Positions 24,922 through 34,327 of a stretch of 64,000 nucleotides of DNA are shown piece by piece (position 1 is the first letter of the stretch; each line of letters begins with the position of its first letter). The position numbers and the translations under genes are program-made. The DNA lies in assembly GCF_022758145.1 (NCBI RefSeq), contig NZ_JAJVDH010000004.1, positions 423,685-487,684 of the forward strand. The letters run 5' to 3'. The notes beneath the pieces were generated by a model. The model had not been told where the DNA came from and ran no database searches. It saw nothing but the letters and a program-made list of their open reading frames with translations. This stretch comes from Pontibacter vulgaris. GTDB lineage: Bacteria; Bacteroidota; Bacteroidia; Cytophagales; Hymenobacteraceae.

Positions 24922-26047
24922 AAACTCAGAACTAAAGGAGCTCTCAAAATTATTCCTGAAACTTGGCTTTATAGCTTTTGGAGGCCCTGCTGCTCACATT
25001 GCCATGATGCAGGACGAAGTGGTAACCAAACGGAAGTGGATGAGCGAACAGCACTTCCTGGATCTGATAGGCGCTACCAACTTAATACCAGGCCCTAACA
25101 GCACCGAACTGGCCATCCACATCGGGAACGAAAGAGCAGGTTGGAGAGGCTTATTGGTTGCCGGGCTTTGCTTTATACTTCCGGCCGTTTTTATAACCGG
25201 ACTCTTTGCCTGGCTTTATAAAACCTATGGGCAATTGCCACAGTTGCAGGCTTTTATTTACGGCATTAAACCAGCCATTATTGCCATTATACTTGCAGCC
25301 GTTTTTCCGCTGGCTAAAAAATCACTGAAGACTGTTACTTTAAGTATAATCGGGGTAGTTGCCCTGGTGCTGGCGCTTTTTCAGGTCAGCGAGATCTATG
25401 TGATGTTTGGTGCTGGTTTGATAGCTATAGCATTAGCGGCAATCCGTACCAGAAAGCCCGGAGCTACACTGAACGGCATTTCTATACTTACTTTTACCAA
25501 GCTGGGTGGCCCGGCATTACAGGCTGTCAGCAACACCAAACTTTTCTTTAGTTTCCTGAAGATCGGGTCAATACTTTATGGTAGCGGGTATGTGCTTTTC
25601 GCTTTCCTGGATACAGAGCTTGTTGCCAAAGGCTTGCTCTCGCGGCAGCAACTGATAGATGCGATTGCTGTCGGGCAGTTTACCCCAGGGCCGGTGTTCT
25701 CGTCGGTTACGTTTATTGGGTATCAGATGAATGGGTGGATCGGCGCAGCTGTGGCAACTATAGGTATCTTTCTGCCTTCGTTTGTTTTTGTGGCTTTGCT
25801 TAACCCGCTTGTCCGGAAAATGCGAAATTCTACACTGATGGCTGCTTTCCTGGATGCTGTGAATGTAGCGTCGGTGGCGGTTATAGTTGCCGTTTGCTTT
25901 GAAATGGGCCGCGATACCATAACCGATTGGCGAACTATAGTTATAGCTCTCGTAAGTATAATTCTGACCTTCGGCTTCCGGAAAGTGAACAGCGCGCTGG
26001 TGGTAATAGGAGGTGCGCTGCTGGGTTATGTTTTAATGCTGGTATAA
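24914..26047 (+). CDS. chrA: Chromate transporter, ChrA type
   Basis: A 377-residue membrane protein with about ten transmembrane helices in two homologous halves. Each half has a CHR signature: FGGPAAHIAMMQDEVV and NLIPGPNSTELAIHIG in the first, YGSGYVLFAFL and VGQFTPGPVFSSVTFIGYQ in the second. ChrA exports chromate, probably in antiport. The start is ATG 24914, inside the end of the sulfurtransferase gene; a GTG at 24881 is less likely. Coupling to a sulfurtransferase fits oxyanion or sulphur stress, but that is inference. Confidence 0.92.
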   Translation: MHKNSELKELSKLFLKLGFIAFGGPAAHIAMMQDEVVTKRKWMSEQHFLDLIGATNLIPGPNSTELAIHIGNERAGWRGLLVAGLCFILPAVFITGLFAWLYKTYGQLPQLQAFIYGIKPAIIAIILAAVFPLAKKSLKTVTLSIIGVVALVLALFQVSEIYVMFGAGLIAIALAAIRTRKPGATLNGISILTFTKLGGPALQAVSNTKLFFSFLKIGSILYGSGYVLFAFLDTELVAKGLLSRQQLIDAIAVGQFTPGPVFSSVTFIGYQMNGWIGAAVATIGIFLPSFVFVALLNPLVRKMRNSTLMAAFLDAVNVASVAVIVAVCFEMGRDTITDWRTIVIALVSIILTFGFRKVNSALVVIGGALLGYVLMLV

Positions 26048-26069
26048 AGCAATTCTTATACTTCCGCCC

Positions 26070-26846
26070 TCAAAATTTCTCTTCTATGCCTAATCCGAAA
26101 AGCGCATAATCATACTTCACAGGGTCATTGGGCTCAAAAGCCCTGAGGTGGTCTGTGAGCTCTTCGGCGGTAAACCAATCCATACCTTTACGGGTAATCA
26201 GGCCCAGTTTTCTCGCAACACGCTCTACGTGTACATCGCAGGGGCAAACCAAGTCGGCGGGCTTCATGTTATTCCATATTCCGAAGTCTACGCCTTTATT
26301 ATCCTTACGCACCATCCAACGCAGGTACATATTCATGCGTTTGCAGGCCGACTTGCGTGCGGGAGTTGAAATATGCTTCTTAGTCCGGTGCGGTGCTTCT
26401 TCGAGGCTAAAGACCAGATCATGGAAATGTATGAGGCGCTCCTTCTGTGTTTTAATTTGATTCTGATCCCCGGTAAAAGCTGTTTCGAGGCTCTCGTGCT
26501 GCCTGTAATACCACTGAAAAAAGTACAGCAGGTATAACAGATCGGTATCATTAAATGTACGGTGCTTAAAACCCAGAAAGCGATGCAGATCCTGCTCCTG
26601 GTGCTGAAGTATAAAATCGTGGGGTGCGTTGTCCATCAGGTCCATGAGCCTGATGCAGTTGTTGATAATAGTTTTGCGCTGCCCCCAGGCAAGTATAGCT
26701 GCAAAAAAACCGCTGATCTCAATATCCTGTTTTTTTGTAAAACGGTGCGGGATAGAAACCGGATCGTTCGGAATAAAGTCTGGTCTGTTATACTTCTCCA
26801 CACGGTCATCGAGTAAGGCTTTAATGGCGGCAAGGTCTTGTTTCAT
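26070..26846 (-). CDS. TIGR02757 (DUF2400) family protein
   Basis: A 258-residue protein with family motifs DPVSIPHRFTKKQDIEISGFFAAILAWGQRK, NMYLRWMVRKD and CPCDVHVERVARKLGL. The helical layout resembles HhH-type DNA glycosylases, which is the likely fold, but no activity has been established for the family that I know of. It is typical of Bacteroidota core genomes. It is convergent with chrA. Confidence 0.9.
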   Translation of the reverse strand: MKQDLAAIKALLDDRVEKYNRPDFIPNDPVSIPHRFTKKQDIEISGFFAAILAWGQRKTIINNCIRLMDLMDNAPHDFILQHQEQDLHRFLGFKHRTFNDTDLLYLLYFFQWYYRQHESLETAFTGDQNQIKTQKERLIHFHDLVFSLEEAPHRTKKHISTPARKSACKRMNMYLRWMVRKDNKGVDFGIWNNMKPADLVCPCDVHVERVARKLGLITRKGMDWFTAEELTDHLRAFEPNDPVKYDYALFGLGIEEKF

Positions 26847-27241
26847 GGGTTAAAATACGTGTAAATTCACTATGTAAGTTAATTAAACGTGCTGGGGTTG
26901 CATGTACCGTTTATATCAATCGGTCTTTTATCTGTATCAGGTTAAGTATAGACCTCGTAGCGTGCGCAGCTCCTACGAGCGTAAAAGTGTTGACATAGGA
27001 CGCTCCGAGGTTTTGCAAACGCCCGGAGGCCTTTGGAGCCACGGCTATAGTTTGGGAGCATAGTGCTCAACACAAAGACAAGGCCTCTCGGCCTGGAGCG
27101 AGCCAAAGTATAAAATGAAACGATGCACAAGTCAGACTCAGAATGTAAAGTATACTTGAAAGTATGGTCTGCTTAACTCAAGCTTGAGCTATAAAACACA
27201 AATCTCCAATACCTTCGAGAGACCAGGAATGAATGTAAAAC
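26847..27241. repeat. Intergenic region with REP-like repeats
   Basis: No gene is visible. The stretch at 26945-27110 is a mosaic of GC-rich palindromic fragments: CTCGTAG/CTACGAG near 26950-26985, and GAGGCC-rich units. The unit at 27074-27107 aligns in reverse orientation with 5585-5620 (both contain GGAGCGArCCAAAG when read alike), showing a dispersed repeat family. Confidence 0.6.
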
Positions 27242-27274
27242 AAAAGACCTGAACTATAATAGCTCAGGTCTTTT
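27242..27274 (-). terminator. Terminator of the LysM gene
   Basis: A 14-bp stem with one mismatch (27242-27255 and 27261-27274) lies 27 bases beyond the stop of the leftward LysM gene and ends in a T run on that strand. Confidence 0.75.
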
Positions 27275-27300
27275 GCAGGTATTTCTGTTAAGCAGAAGCA

Positions 27301-28257
27301 CTATGGCATGTAAGAAACCTCAACTCTGAACTTAGCATCAACGGCGCCTAGTTTCTGGTAAGCCTTTTTAGAAACACGAACAAGCACTTTATCAGTTGTT
27401 CCGGTTTCAGGCAATCTTCCGATTACACGCACATAAACTACCTGCCCATTCATCGCATTTTTTACCTGCATAATAGTGCCAACCGGCGCAGATTTGTGCA
27501 GTGCCAGGTACTTGTTAGTATCAGATTTAGGATCGATCATTTCGGCCATACCGCTTTCAACAATCTTCTTTATACCGGCAACATTATCATCGTCATCATT
27601 TGTTGCCTCACGGCCCGTAGCTGCTGCAACCGGCTCAGCTTTGGCAGGACTTGCAGAAGCTGTGGCTGTTTCAGTAGTTTTAGGCTTTGTAATTTCTTCG
27701 TCGGCCTCAGCAACGTAAATCGGTTTTTTAGTTGGCGTGGCAGTGGTTTTACCAACCTTTATCTGGTCTCCAACATTCAATTGGTTTGATGTCAGGTTAT
27801 TCCAGCGCTTAATATTATCAACGGTTACTCCGTGCATGCGCGAAATAGAGAAAAGCGTCTGGCCGGACTCCACAACATGAATTTTGTCGCCTTTGTCGCT
27901 CACTGTAAAAGTACGGTTGCTGGCAGTAGCTGCTGGCGTTGTAGTAACAGGTGTTTTAGCAGCAGTTGCTACAGCAGCGTTTACGGGTGCAGTGCGAGGA
28001 ATAAGTACGATCTGGCCCACGTTAATGGACTGCTGTACTTTCGGATTAGCCTCAACTATTTTTGAAACCGGAACGCTATACTTTCTTGATAAAGCATAAA
28101 GGGTTTGACCGGGCTCAACGCGGTGCTGCAAAAAGAACTTCCCATTTTTGCGTTCAACTCCTACAGAGTCGCGCACAGCTGTCAGGTTAAATGCAGATGC
28201 CGAAAATGATAAAAAGGGTGCTACCACCAGGAGAGCGAAGAATAGAACTCGTACCAT
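27301..28257 (-). CDS. Secreted protein with two LysM domains and RlpA-like C-terminus
   Basis: A 318-residue exported protein. A signal peptide (about 1-22) precedes two LysM peptidoglycan-binding domains: about 43-88 (VEPGQTLYALSRKY) and about 127-170 (VESGQTLFSISRMH). A Thr/Ala-rich linker follows. The C-terminal region (about 230-318) resembles a double-psi beta-barrel of the RlpA type (ALHKSAPVGTIMQVKN, VYVRVIGRLPETG, LVRVSKKAYQKLGA). It probably binds or processes cell-wall glycan in the periplasm. Confidence 0.85.
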   Translation of the reverse strand: MVRVLFFALLVVAPFLSFSASAFNLTAVRDSVGVERKNGKFFLQHRVEPGQTLYALSRKYSVPVSKIVEANPKVQQSINVGQIVLIPRTAPVNAAVATAAKTPVTTTPAATASNRTFTVSDKGDKIHVVESGQTLFSISRMHGVTVDNIKRWNNLTSNQLNVGDQIKVGKTTATPTKKPIYVAEADEEITKPKTTETATASASPAKAEPVAAATGREATNDDDDNVAGIKKIVESGMAEMIDPKSDTNKYLALHKSAPVGTIMQVKNAMNGQVVYVRVIGRLPETGTTDKVLVRVSKKAYQKLGAVDAKFRVEVSYMP

Positions 28258-28280
28258 GACTTTTATAAGTAATAAGTATA

Positions 28281-29099
28281 CTATGTAAGTAGTTGATATG
28301 CTTTTAAAATATCTCTGTTTTGGATAAAGTATAAATCAGCCCCAAATATAAAAAAAGTATCTGAACCTATGCCACTTAATCCGCAGCCAAGTGTTTCCTG
28401 CAACAGAAATTCCCCTGCCAGATCATAAACAAGCAATATATTTTTTAATTTATCTTTTCCTGATGCTATGTAAAAACTAATGATAAAGCAGTTTTCGGTT
28501 TCGGCATACTCCAGGGCCTGCACTGGCCCGGCTTCAAACTCCATCGCATTCAGAAAATCTCTAACCTGCTCGAAGTATGTTTCGCCTTCTTTGTAAAGTA
28601 CCGGATACTGGCACAAGCTGTAGCGCTGCCGGCCGAAATCGTTTACAGCAGCAGTAGCTTGCAGTTGGCTGATGCCTGACTCCATTGTTTTACCTGAAGC
28701 TGCATCAAGCAATGTATAATCCGCTTCAAGTTCAGTGGCGGGGTAAGCAAGAATACCAGCAGCTACAATTCCATAAAAAGCCAGCCCGGTACTCTCCCAT
28801 GCCGGCTTTCCGGTTGTGGCCTCTAGGGCAAGTATACCTTTATGCTGGCCCAGCTGTCGGTCGGCGTAGCCATGTATGTATACTTTTCCCTGGTGTGCAT
28901 CTTCCAGGCCTTGCCACCAGGTTAGTTGTTGCGGCAGTTTTATTTCCTGTAAAGTATAAGTAGCGCAATCCAAAGTATAAAAATGAGCAATCAGTAAATC
29001 GGCATCGCGCACTTCCAGGGCCAGCCTGTTGGCAACCGTATCGGGGCGAAGGCGCCAGACCGGGGCACCAAAATCATATTTGAAACGTAGCGGAAGTAT
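28281..29099 (-). CDS. DUF4905-like protein with uncertain, possibly non-ATG start
   Basis: The frame encodes a soluble beta-rich protein resembling Bacteroidota DUF4905. The first canonical start in frame is GTG 29012 (243 residues). However, the frame stays open upstream to 29150, and the translation there (LPLRFKYDFGAPVWRLRPD) looks like genuine family N-terminus. No ATG, GTG or TTG exists in that extension. The best-fitting start would be ATA at 29097-29099, inside a TATACTT word. Only about 50 bases separate it from the divergent NfeD-like gene. The function is unknown. Confidence 0.6.
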   Translation of the reverse strand: MLPLRFKYDFGAPVWRLRPDTVANRLALEVRDADLLIAHFYTLDCATYTLQEIKLPQQLTWWQGLEDAHQGKVYIHGYADRQLGQHKGILALEATTGKPAWESTGLAFYGIVAAGILAYPATELEADYTLLDAASGKTMESGISQLQATAAVNDFGRQRYSLCQYPVLYKEGETYFEQVRDFLNAMEFEAGPVQALEYAETENCFIISFYIASGKDKLKNILLVYDLAGEFLLQETLGCGLSGIGSDTFFIFGADLYFIQNRDILKAYQLLT

Positions 29100-29152
29100 A
29101 ACCTGGTATTTTATTGTTAACTTATTGCCTTGTACTAAATCAGCCCTAAGTT

Positions 29153-30508
29153 ATGAAAAGTAAGGCAAAGCATCTGTGTTTTCTGATTCTTTATACATTG
29201 GTATACCTTGTGTTTATACCGCATACTGCAATAGCTCAAAATCAAAAACAAAAGGTATTGCTGCTGAAAATAGATGCCGAAATAGACCCGCGCACTAACC
29301 GCTATACCGAGCTTGCTCTAGCTGAAGCCACACGAAGCGGTGCCGACCATGTGCTGCTGGAACTGGATACTTTTGGCGGCGCCTTAAACGATGCAGATGA
29401 GATCCGGACAAGATTGCTGGAGTTTCCGAAACCGGTTTACGTGTTCATCAACAAAAATGCGGCCTCTGCTGGTGCACTTATTTCGCTTGCCTGCGATAGT
29501 ATTTACATGGCGCCGGGCGCTAACATTGGGGCTGCAACCGTTGTAGGGGCTGATGGCCAGGCTGCACCAGGCAAATACCAGAGTTACATGCGCTCTATTA
29601 TGCGCTCTACCGCAGAAGCTAATAACCGCGATCCGCACCTGGCTGAAGCCATGGTGGATGCCAGTGTAGACTCTACCCTTTCTGCCAGGCAGGTAATCAC
29701 TTTTACAACTTCAGAGGCTATTAAGTATAACTTCTGCGACGGGCAGGCCAACAGCATAAACGAGGTGCTCCAAAAACTTAACCTGCAGGATGCCGAACTG
29801 ATAACTTACGAACTAAGCACTACTGATAAGATCATCTCTTTTTTCCTGAACCCTGTGATAAGTGGCATTTTGCTGCTGCTTATTCTGGGTGGTTTATACT
29901 TTGAGCTGCAAACGCCTGGCATTGGCTTTGCCCTGGTAACGGCTATAGTTGCCGGCATACTTTACCTGACACCTTATTATCTGAACGGCCTCGCCGAGAA
30001 CTGGGAAATTCTGTTATTTATAGTTGGCCTAGTGCTCATCGGGCTGGAGGTGCTGGTGGTTCCGGGCTTCGGGGTAACAGGCATTAGCGGCATTATACTG
30101 GTGTTTCTGTCGTTAGTGCTGATTATGGTTAACAACGATAATTTCGATTTTACTTTTGTACCTTCCGGAGAGTTGAATAAAAGCCTGCTATCGGTGCTGA
30201 TTGGTATGCTGGGTGCAGTAGCAGTAATCGTGCTGGCATGGAACCGCATACTGGGCAGTCGCACATTAAACAAACTGGTGCTGCATAACACATTTCAGAG
30301 TGACGAAGGGTATCGTTCTGCCAACTCCGCCCTGCACCTGATTGGTAAAACCGGCATTGCCCATACGCGCATGGCTCCTACCGGCCGTGTACTAATTGAT
30401 GATGTGCTTTATGATGCACAGGCACGAGAAGGCTTTATAGAAAAAGGCGAAACCGTGGAAGTAATAGACCAAAGCACCTTTGCATTGCGCGTAAAGAAGG
30501 CTGTGTAG
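29153..30508 (+). CDS. NfeD family membrane-bound serine protease
   Basis: A 451-residue protein. A signal peptide is followed by a ClpP/SppA-like protease domain (about 35-220) with ELDTFGGALNDADEIRTRLL and the catalytic Ser in NKNAASAGALISLACD. Four to five transmembrane helices come next (about 225-370), then a C-terminal OB-fold NfeD domain (IGKTGIAHTRMAPTGRVLIDD). Relatives with flotillin partners act in membrane quality control. No flotillin gene is adjacent here. Confidence 0.92.
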   Translation: MKSKAKHLCFLILYTLVYLVFIPHTAIAQNQKQKVLLLKIDAEIDPRTNRYTELALAEATRSGADHVLLELDTFGGALNDADEIRTRLLEFPKPVYVFINKNAASAGALISLACDSIYMAPGANIGAATVVGADGQAAPGKYQSYMRSIMRSTAEANNRDPHLAEAMVDASVDSTLSARQVITFTTSEAIKYNFCDGQANSINEVLQKLNLQDAELITYELSTTDKIISFFLNPVISGILLLLILGGLYFELQTPGIGFALVTAIVAGILYLTPYYLNGLAENWEILLFIVGLVLIGLEVLVVPGFGVTGISGIILVFLSLVLIMVNNDNFDFTFVPSGELNKSLLSVLIGMLGAVAVIVLAWNRILGSRTLNKLVLHNTFQSDEGYRSANSALHLIGKTGIAHTRMAPTGRVLIDDVLYDAQAREGFIEKGETVEVIDQSTFALRVKKAV

Positions 30509-30598
30509 TGTAGTTTACTTATTAATTAAAGCCTTGCAACCATACGTAGCTAAAAGTACTCCTTAAAGTATAGATTCGAAAAACACTAACCTAAACTT

Positions 30599-30937
30599 AT
30601 GAAACCACTGAAACTATACTTTGCGGCTGTGCTTGCGCTGCTTCTAACTGTTTCCTGCAAGGAAGACGACGACCTGCAGATAATAACGGCTGAAGCCACT
30701 TTATACTGGTCAGGTAATTACGCTGTAGATGGCTGCGGCTATAAACTGCAAGTAAACGAAAAAAAATATAAGCCTGAGAACGAAGATGATATTCCGGATA
30801 AATTTCAGCAAAACACTCCGATGCAAGTGAAGGTAAAATTTGCCGAACTAAGCAAGCCTGTCGAATATACCTGTGGTTTCAGCAGCACGCCTATAAAATT
30901 ACCAGGCATCAAAATACTTTCCATAGAAGAGTTATAG
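30599..30937 (+). CDS. Small two-cysteine lipoprotein, paralogue A
   Basis: A 112-residue lipoprotein. The lipobox VSC is followed by KEDDD, an acidic run like a Bacteroidota surface export signal. The mature part LYWSGNYAVDGCGYKL...YTCGFSSTPIKLPGIKI has two Cys that could form a disulfide. It aligns along its length with the next gene, a tandem duplicate. The function is unknown. Confidence 0.75.
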   Translation: MKPLKLYFAAVLALLLTVSCKEDDDLQIITAEATLYWSGNYAVDGCGYKLQVNEKKYKPENEDDIPDKFQQNTPMQVKVKFAELSKPVEYTCGFSSTPIKLPGIKILSIEEL

Positions 30938-30997
30938 CCATAATAACTGTATATTTACAAAAGCCACTAAATCAGCATTTATACTTCATCACCTGCT

Positions 30998-31342
30998 ATG
31001 CTAAACAACTTAATTACTACCGCCCTGCTGGCAACAACGCTTGCCTTTACATCTTGCAGCAAAAACATGACAAACACGACTGAAAATGCAGATGCCATAC
31101 TCGAATGGTCGGGTGAGTATATGGTAGATGGTTGCGGTTTTAAGCTGACAATTGACGGCAAAGACTATAAACCTGAAGATGAAAGTGTGATAGGCGATGA
31201 ATTTAAACAGGAAGACACTACTATACCTGTAATAGTAACCTACACTGAAACCGGCGAAACCATAGACCGTCGTTGCGGACTTTCTACCCAGGATCGCTCC
31301 ATGCCAGGCATCAGAATTATCACAATCAAGAAGAAGCAGTAA
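30998..31342 (+). CDS. Small two-cysteine lipoprotein, paralogue B
   Basis: A 114-residue lipoprotein with lipobox FTSC followed by SKNMTN, without the acidic run of paralogue A. The mature part LEWSGEYMVDGCGFKLTIDGKDYKPEDE...RRCGLSTQDRSMPGIRI aligns with paralogue A, including both Cys. The differing sorting residue suggests the two copies may face different sides of the outer membrane, which is inference. Confidence 0.75.
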   Translation: MLNNLITTALLATTLAFTSCSKNMTNTTENADAILEWSGEYMVDGCGFKLTIDGKDYKPEDESVIGDEFKQEDTTIPVIVTYTETGETIDRRCGLSTQDRSMPGIRIITIKKKQ

Positions 31343-31422
31343 CCTGTTTATACTTTACTGTTTAGCTCCTAAAGTATAAGTTAAAGTATAAACGCGGAGT
31401 TCAGCTCACACAAACCTCAACA

Positions 31423-32130
31423 ATGACAACCGAAGAGATCATGCTTCAGCTGGAAAGCCTGGGTAGCCAGCAGACTAAAAATACATGGATGAAACATGGT
31501 GCGCAGGAGCCTTACTTCGGCGTAAAGGTTGGTGACCTGAAACCGATCCAGAAGAAAATTAAAAAGAGCCATACACTCTCAAAAGAACTGTATGCTACCG
31601 GCAACTCCGATGCCATGTACCTGGCCGGCCTTATTGCTGATGAAAAGGCCATAACCAAAGAAGACCTGCAGCTGTGGGCCGAACAGGCGTACTGGTATAT
31701 GATTAGCGAGCATACAGTGGCATGGGTAGCATCAGAAAGCGCTTATGGTTTTGAGCTGGCCAAAGAATGGATACAATCAGATAACACAAGGCTGGCAACC
31801 GCAGGCTGGGCTACCTTATCGAGCCTTGCAAGTATAAAGCAGGACACGGAACTGGACCTGGAGTACCTGAACCGGCAACTCGACCATGTAGCCCAAACCA
31901 TACACCAAAGCCCAAACCGCGTACGCCATACTATGAACGGCTTTGTAATTGCAATGGGCTGTTTTGTACCCTCCCTAACTCAAAAAGCAAAAGCAGTAGC
32001 TGGAACAATAGGCAAAGTGCAGGTTGATATGAACGGAACGGCCTGCAAAACACCGGACGCCTATACTTATATAGAGAAACTGGAGAAAATGGGGCGTGCC
32101 GGTAAAAAGAAGAAAACTGCCCGCTGCTAA
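31423..32130 (+). CDS. DNA alkylation repair (AlkD-like) protein
   Basis: A 235-residue HEAT-like helical protein of the DNA alkylation repair family. Motifs include YFGVKVGDLKPIQKKIKK, DAMYLAGLIADE and the helical repeats AGWATLSSLA. AlkD-type proteins excise cationic alkylated bases such as 3-methyladenine. The C-terminal tail is Lys-rich (GRAGKKKKTARC). The gene follows a short region holding three AAGTATA words. Confidence 0.88.
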   Translation: MTTEEIMLQLESLGSQQTKNTWMKHGAQEPYFGVKVGDLKPIQKKIKKSHTLSKELYATGNSDAMYLAGLIADEKAITKEDLQLWAEQAYWYMISEHTVAWVASESAYGFELAKEWIQSDNTRLATAGWATLSSLASIKQDTELDLEYLNRQLDHVAQTIHQSPNRVRHTMNGFVIAMGCFVPSLTQKAKAVAGTIGKVQVDMNGTACKTPDAYTYIEKLEKMGRAGKKKKTARC

Positions 32131-32186
32131 CCTGTTAAACCGATATCACTTCTGTATATTTGAGCTCGCATTTATACTTGTAAACT

Positions 32187-32921
32187 ATGGACGTACTCGG
32201 TATCATACCTGCCCGCTTTGCCTCTACCCGTTTCCCGGGCAAACCGCTTACCAATATTAATGGCAAAACCATGATACAACGGGTGTACGAGCAGGCAAAG
32301 AAATCCGGCTTAACAGAAGTTGTAGTTGCAACCGATGATACCCGGATTCTGGAGCATGTTCTAGGTTTCGGAGGAAAGGCCGTAATGACAGCTGAACACC
32401 ACCAAAGCGGCACCGACCGTTGCTTCGAAGCTTACAGGTTATACAATGTGCCTTTTGAGTATATCATTAATATTCAGGGAGATGAACCGTTCATTCGCCC
32501 AGAGCAGATAGACTTAGTGGCATCCTGTTTCCGGAACCCGCAAACGCAGCTGGCCACACTTGTAAAAAAGATAACTACCGAAGAAGAGCTGTTTAATGTG
32601 AACGCGCCAAAGGTTGTGCTTAGCACTACTGGCGATGCCTTATACTTTAGCCGTCAGGCGATACCTTATTGCCGCAACGTACCCCAGGATATCTGGCACA
32701 AGCAGCATACTTACTACAAACACATTGGCATTTACGGTTACCGCGCCGATATTCTGGAGCAAATTACGCAGCTACCTCCCTCTGCTCTGGAACTGGCTGA
32801 ATCGCTGGAGCAATTGCGCTGGCTGGAGAACGGCTTTAAAATAACCACAGCCCTTACCGAGTTCGAAACTATAGGCATAGACTCGCCTGAAGACCTAGAA
32901 AAAGTGCAGCACCTGATGTAG
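32187..32921 (+). CDS. kdsB: 3-deoxy-manno-octulosonate cytidylyltransferase
   Basis: A 244-residue nucleotidyltransferase that activates Kdo as CMP-Kdo for lipid A/LPS synthesis. The N-terminal PARFASTRFPGKPL nucleotide-binding loop, VVVATDD, the INIQGDEPFI metal site and the C-terminal GIDSPEDLEKV are diagnostic. No other Kdo genes are in the window. Confidence 0.95.
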   Translation: MDVLGIIPARFASTRFPGKPLTNINGKTMIQRVYEQAKKSGLTEVVVATDDTRILEHVLGFGGKAVMTAEHHQSGTDRCFEAYRLYNVPFEYIINIQGDEPFIRPEQIDLVASCFRNPQTQLATLVKKITTEEELFNVNAPKVVLSTTGDALYFSRQAIPYCRNVPQDIWHKQHTYYKHIGIYGYRADILEQITQLPPSALELAESLEQLRWLENGFKITTALTEFETIGIDSPEDLEKVQHLM

Positions 32922-32985
32922 TAAAACTCAAATAGCTATACTTTAAAAGGAGCAGGAGGATGATCAACAATTTATACTTACAAAA

Positions 32986-33333
32986 TTATCCTCCTACCCT
33001 TTTCGCTTTATAACCCGCAGCCTGTAAAGTTTGTAATACCTTATCCCTGAAATCACCTTGTATCAGGATTTCGCCATCTTTGGCTGAGCCACCTACGCCG
33101 CATTTGTTTTTCAGCATTTTGCCAAGCTCTTTCAGGTCATCGTCAGTGCCCACAAAGCCTTCAACTAAGGTTACCTGCTTGCCCCCACGCGACTTTTTAT
33201 CGAGCATCACTTTCAGATTTTGCTGTTGTGGCGGCAATGTAGCAGCTTCATTTTCCTGCTCATACTCATAGTTAAAGTCGGAGTTTGTAGAATATACTAC
33301 TCCCTGGCGTCCTTTCTTATTTTTATCGCTCAT
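32986..33333 (-). CDS. SUI1/YciH-type translation initiation factor homologue
   Basis: A 115-residue protein with a disordered N-terminus and a C-terminal SUI1 domain (about 40-113): [45 protein letters not shown]1/eIF1-like proteins bind the small ribosomal subunit. Its ATG overlaps the stop of the lipid-kinase gene (ATGA), indicating translational coupling. Confidence 0.93.
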   Translation of the reverse strand: MSDKNKKGRQGVVYSTNSDFNYEYEQENEAATLPPQQQNLKVMLDKKSRGGKQVTLVEGFVGTDDDLKELGKMLKNKCGVGGSAKDGEILIQGDFRDKVLQTLQAAGYKAKRVGG

Positions 33334-34220
33334 AGCAACTTTGGTATAATAACATTTAAAGATAACGGCAGCATCTGCACAGTAAACTTGCTTGCCTCGC
33401 CCATATATTCCCCATCAGCATGAAACATAATGCTATGGTCTGTCTCTACTTCTACGGCATCGGCTTTAAAATATTCGGCGCTGCCCGGGTTTGCGATCTG
33501 TTTGGTAAGCATGCAGTAGCTCAGGTTAACAGCCTTCAGAATATCCAGCTGGCGCACCAGGCATACATCTAAAAGCCCGTCGCGTATGTCGGCGAGGGGG
33601 GCAATGTAAGCGTTGTTACCATACTGAGCCGCATTTGCAAAAGCCATTACAAAGCACTCAGTATCAAGTATGGTATGGTTTATTTTTGCCCGGATAGGAA
33701 TACGCTTATAGTTACGTACCTCCTTTAACACCAAACCAACATACGTTTTAAGACCGCGCCGAGTGCTTCCTGCAAACACAGAGCTTATAAAAGCATCGAA
33801 GCCGATACCTGCCGTTGTGAAAAAGGAATGCCCGTTTATTTTACCACTATCGATGGCAGAAGTATGGCCCGCATTAATAACAGCTATTGCTTTGGTAAGG
33901 TTAAGAGGCAGTTGCAGATGCCGCGCCAGGCCATTGCCGGATCCTTTCGGAAGTATACCTAATGCTGTATTGGTTTGCAATAAGCCACGTGCTACCTCAT
34001 TTACAGTGCCATCACCGCCAACAGCTACAACTATAGCTGCGCCTGCATCTGCCGCCTCTTTGGCTAATAGTGGCGCATGGCCGGCGTAAGCTGTGTACAC
34101 AATTTCGTGGCTATACTTTGTATGGTCTAAGTATAACTTGATGTTTGCGGCCACATCTACTTTGCTTTTTGGGCCGGAAGTAGGGTTAATTATAAAACGG
34201 ATATGCGGGCGTGCGCTCAT
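33330..34220 (-). CDS. Diacylglycerol/lipid kinase family protein
   Basis: A 296-residue kinase with ATG at 34220 (MSARPHIRF). A longer frame to 34301 would run through the upstream terminator and is rejected. The DAGK catalytic domain shows [26 protein letters not shown] and [13 protein letters not shown]. The C-terminal beta domain ends [11 protein letters not shown]. It phosphorylates a lipid, as YegS/DgkB do; the substrate is not determinable. It is coupled to the SUI1 gene downstream. Confidence 0.92.
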   Translation of the reverse strand: MSARPHIRFIINPTSGPKSKVDVAANIKLYLDHTKYSHEIVYTAYAGHAPLLAKEAADAGAAIVVAVGGDGTVNEVARGLLQTNTALGILPKGSGNGLARHLQLPLNLTKAIAVINAGHTSAIDSGKINGHSFFTTAGIGFDAFISSVFAGSTRRGLKTYVGLVLKEVRNYKRIPIRAKINHTILDTECFVMAFANAAQYGNNAYIAPLADIRDGLLDVCLVRQLDILKAVNLSYCMLTKQIANPGSAEYFKADAVEVETDHSIMFHADGEYMGEASKFTVQMLPLSLNVIIPKLL

Positions 34221-34277
34221 ACTTTTACTGCTATTATGCAGTTGCAGCAAAAATACCCTTTCCTGCGGACAATAAAA

Positions 34278-34309
34278 AAAGCCGGACACCTTTAGAGGCA
34301 TCCGGCTTT
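34278..34309 (-). terminator. Terminator after the universal stress protein gene
   Basis: AAAGCCGGA at 34278-34286 pairs with TCCGGCTTT at 34301-34309, just beyond the stop of the leftward stress-protein gene. A TATACTT word follows on the plus strand. Confidence 0.8.
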
Positions 34310-34327
34310 CTATACTTTATTTATATT

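Noticed and set aside
34221..34301. Longer N-terminus for the lipid kinase
   Set aside because: The extra codons run through the terminator hairpin of the upstream stress-protein gene, and ATG 34220 gives the normal family start.
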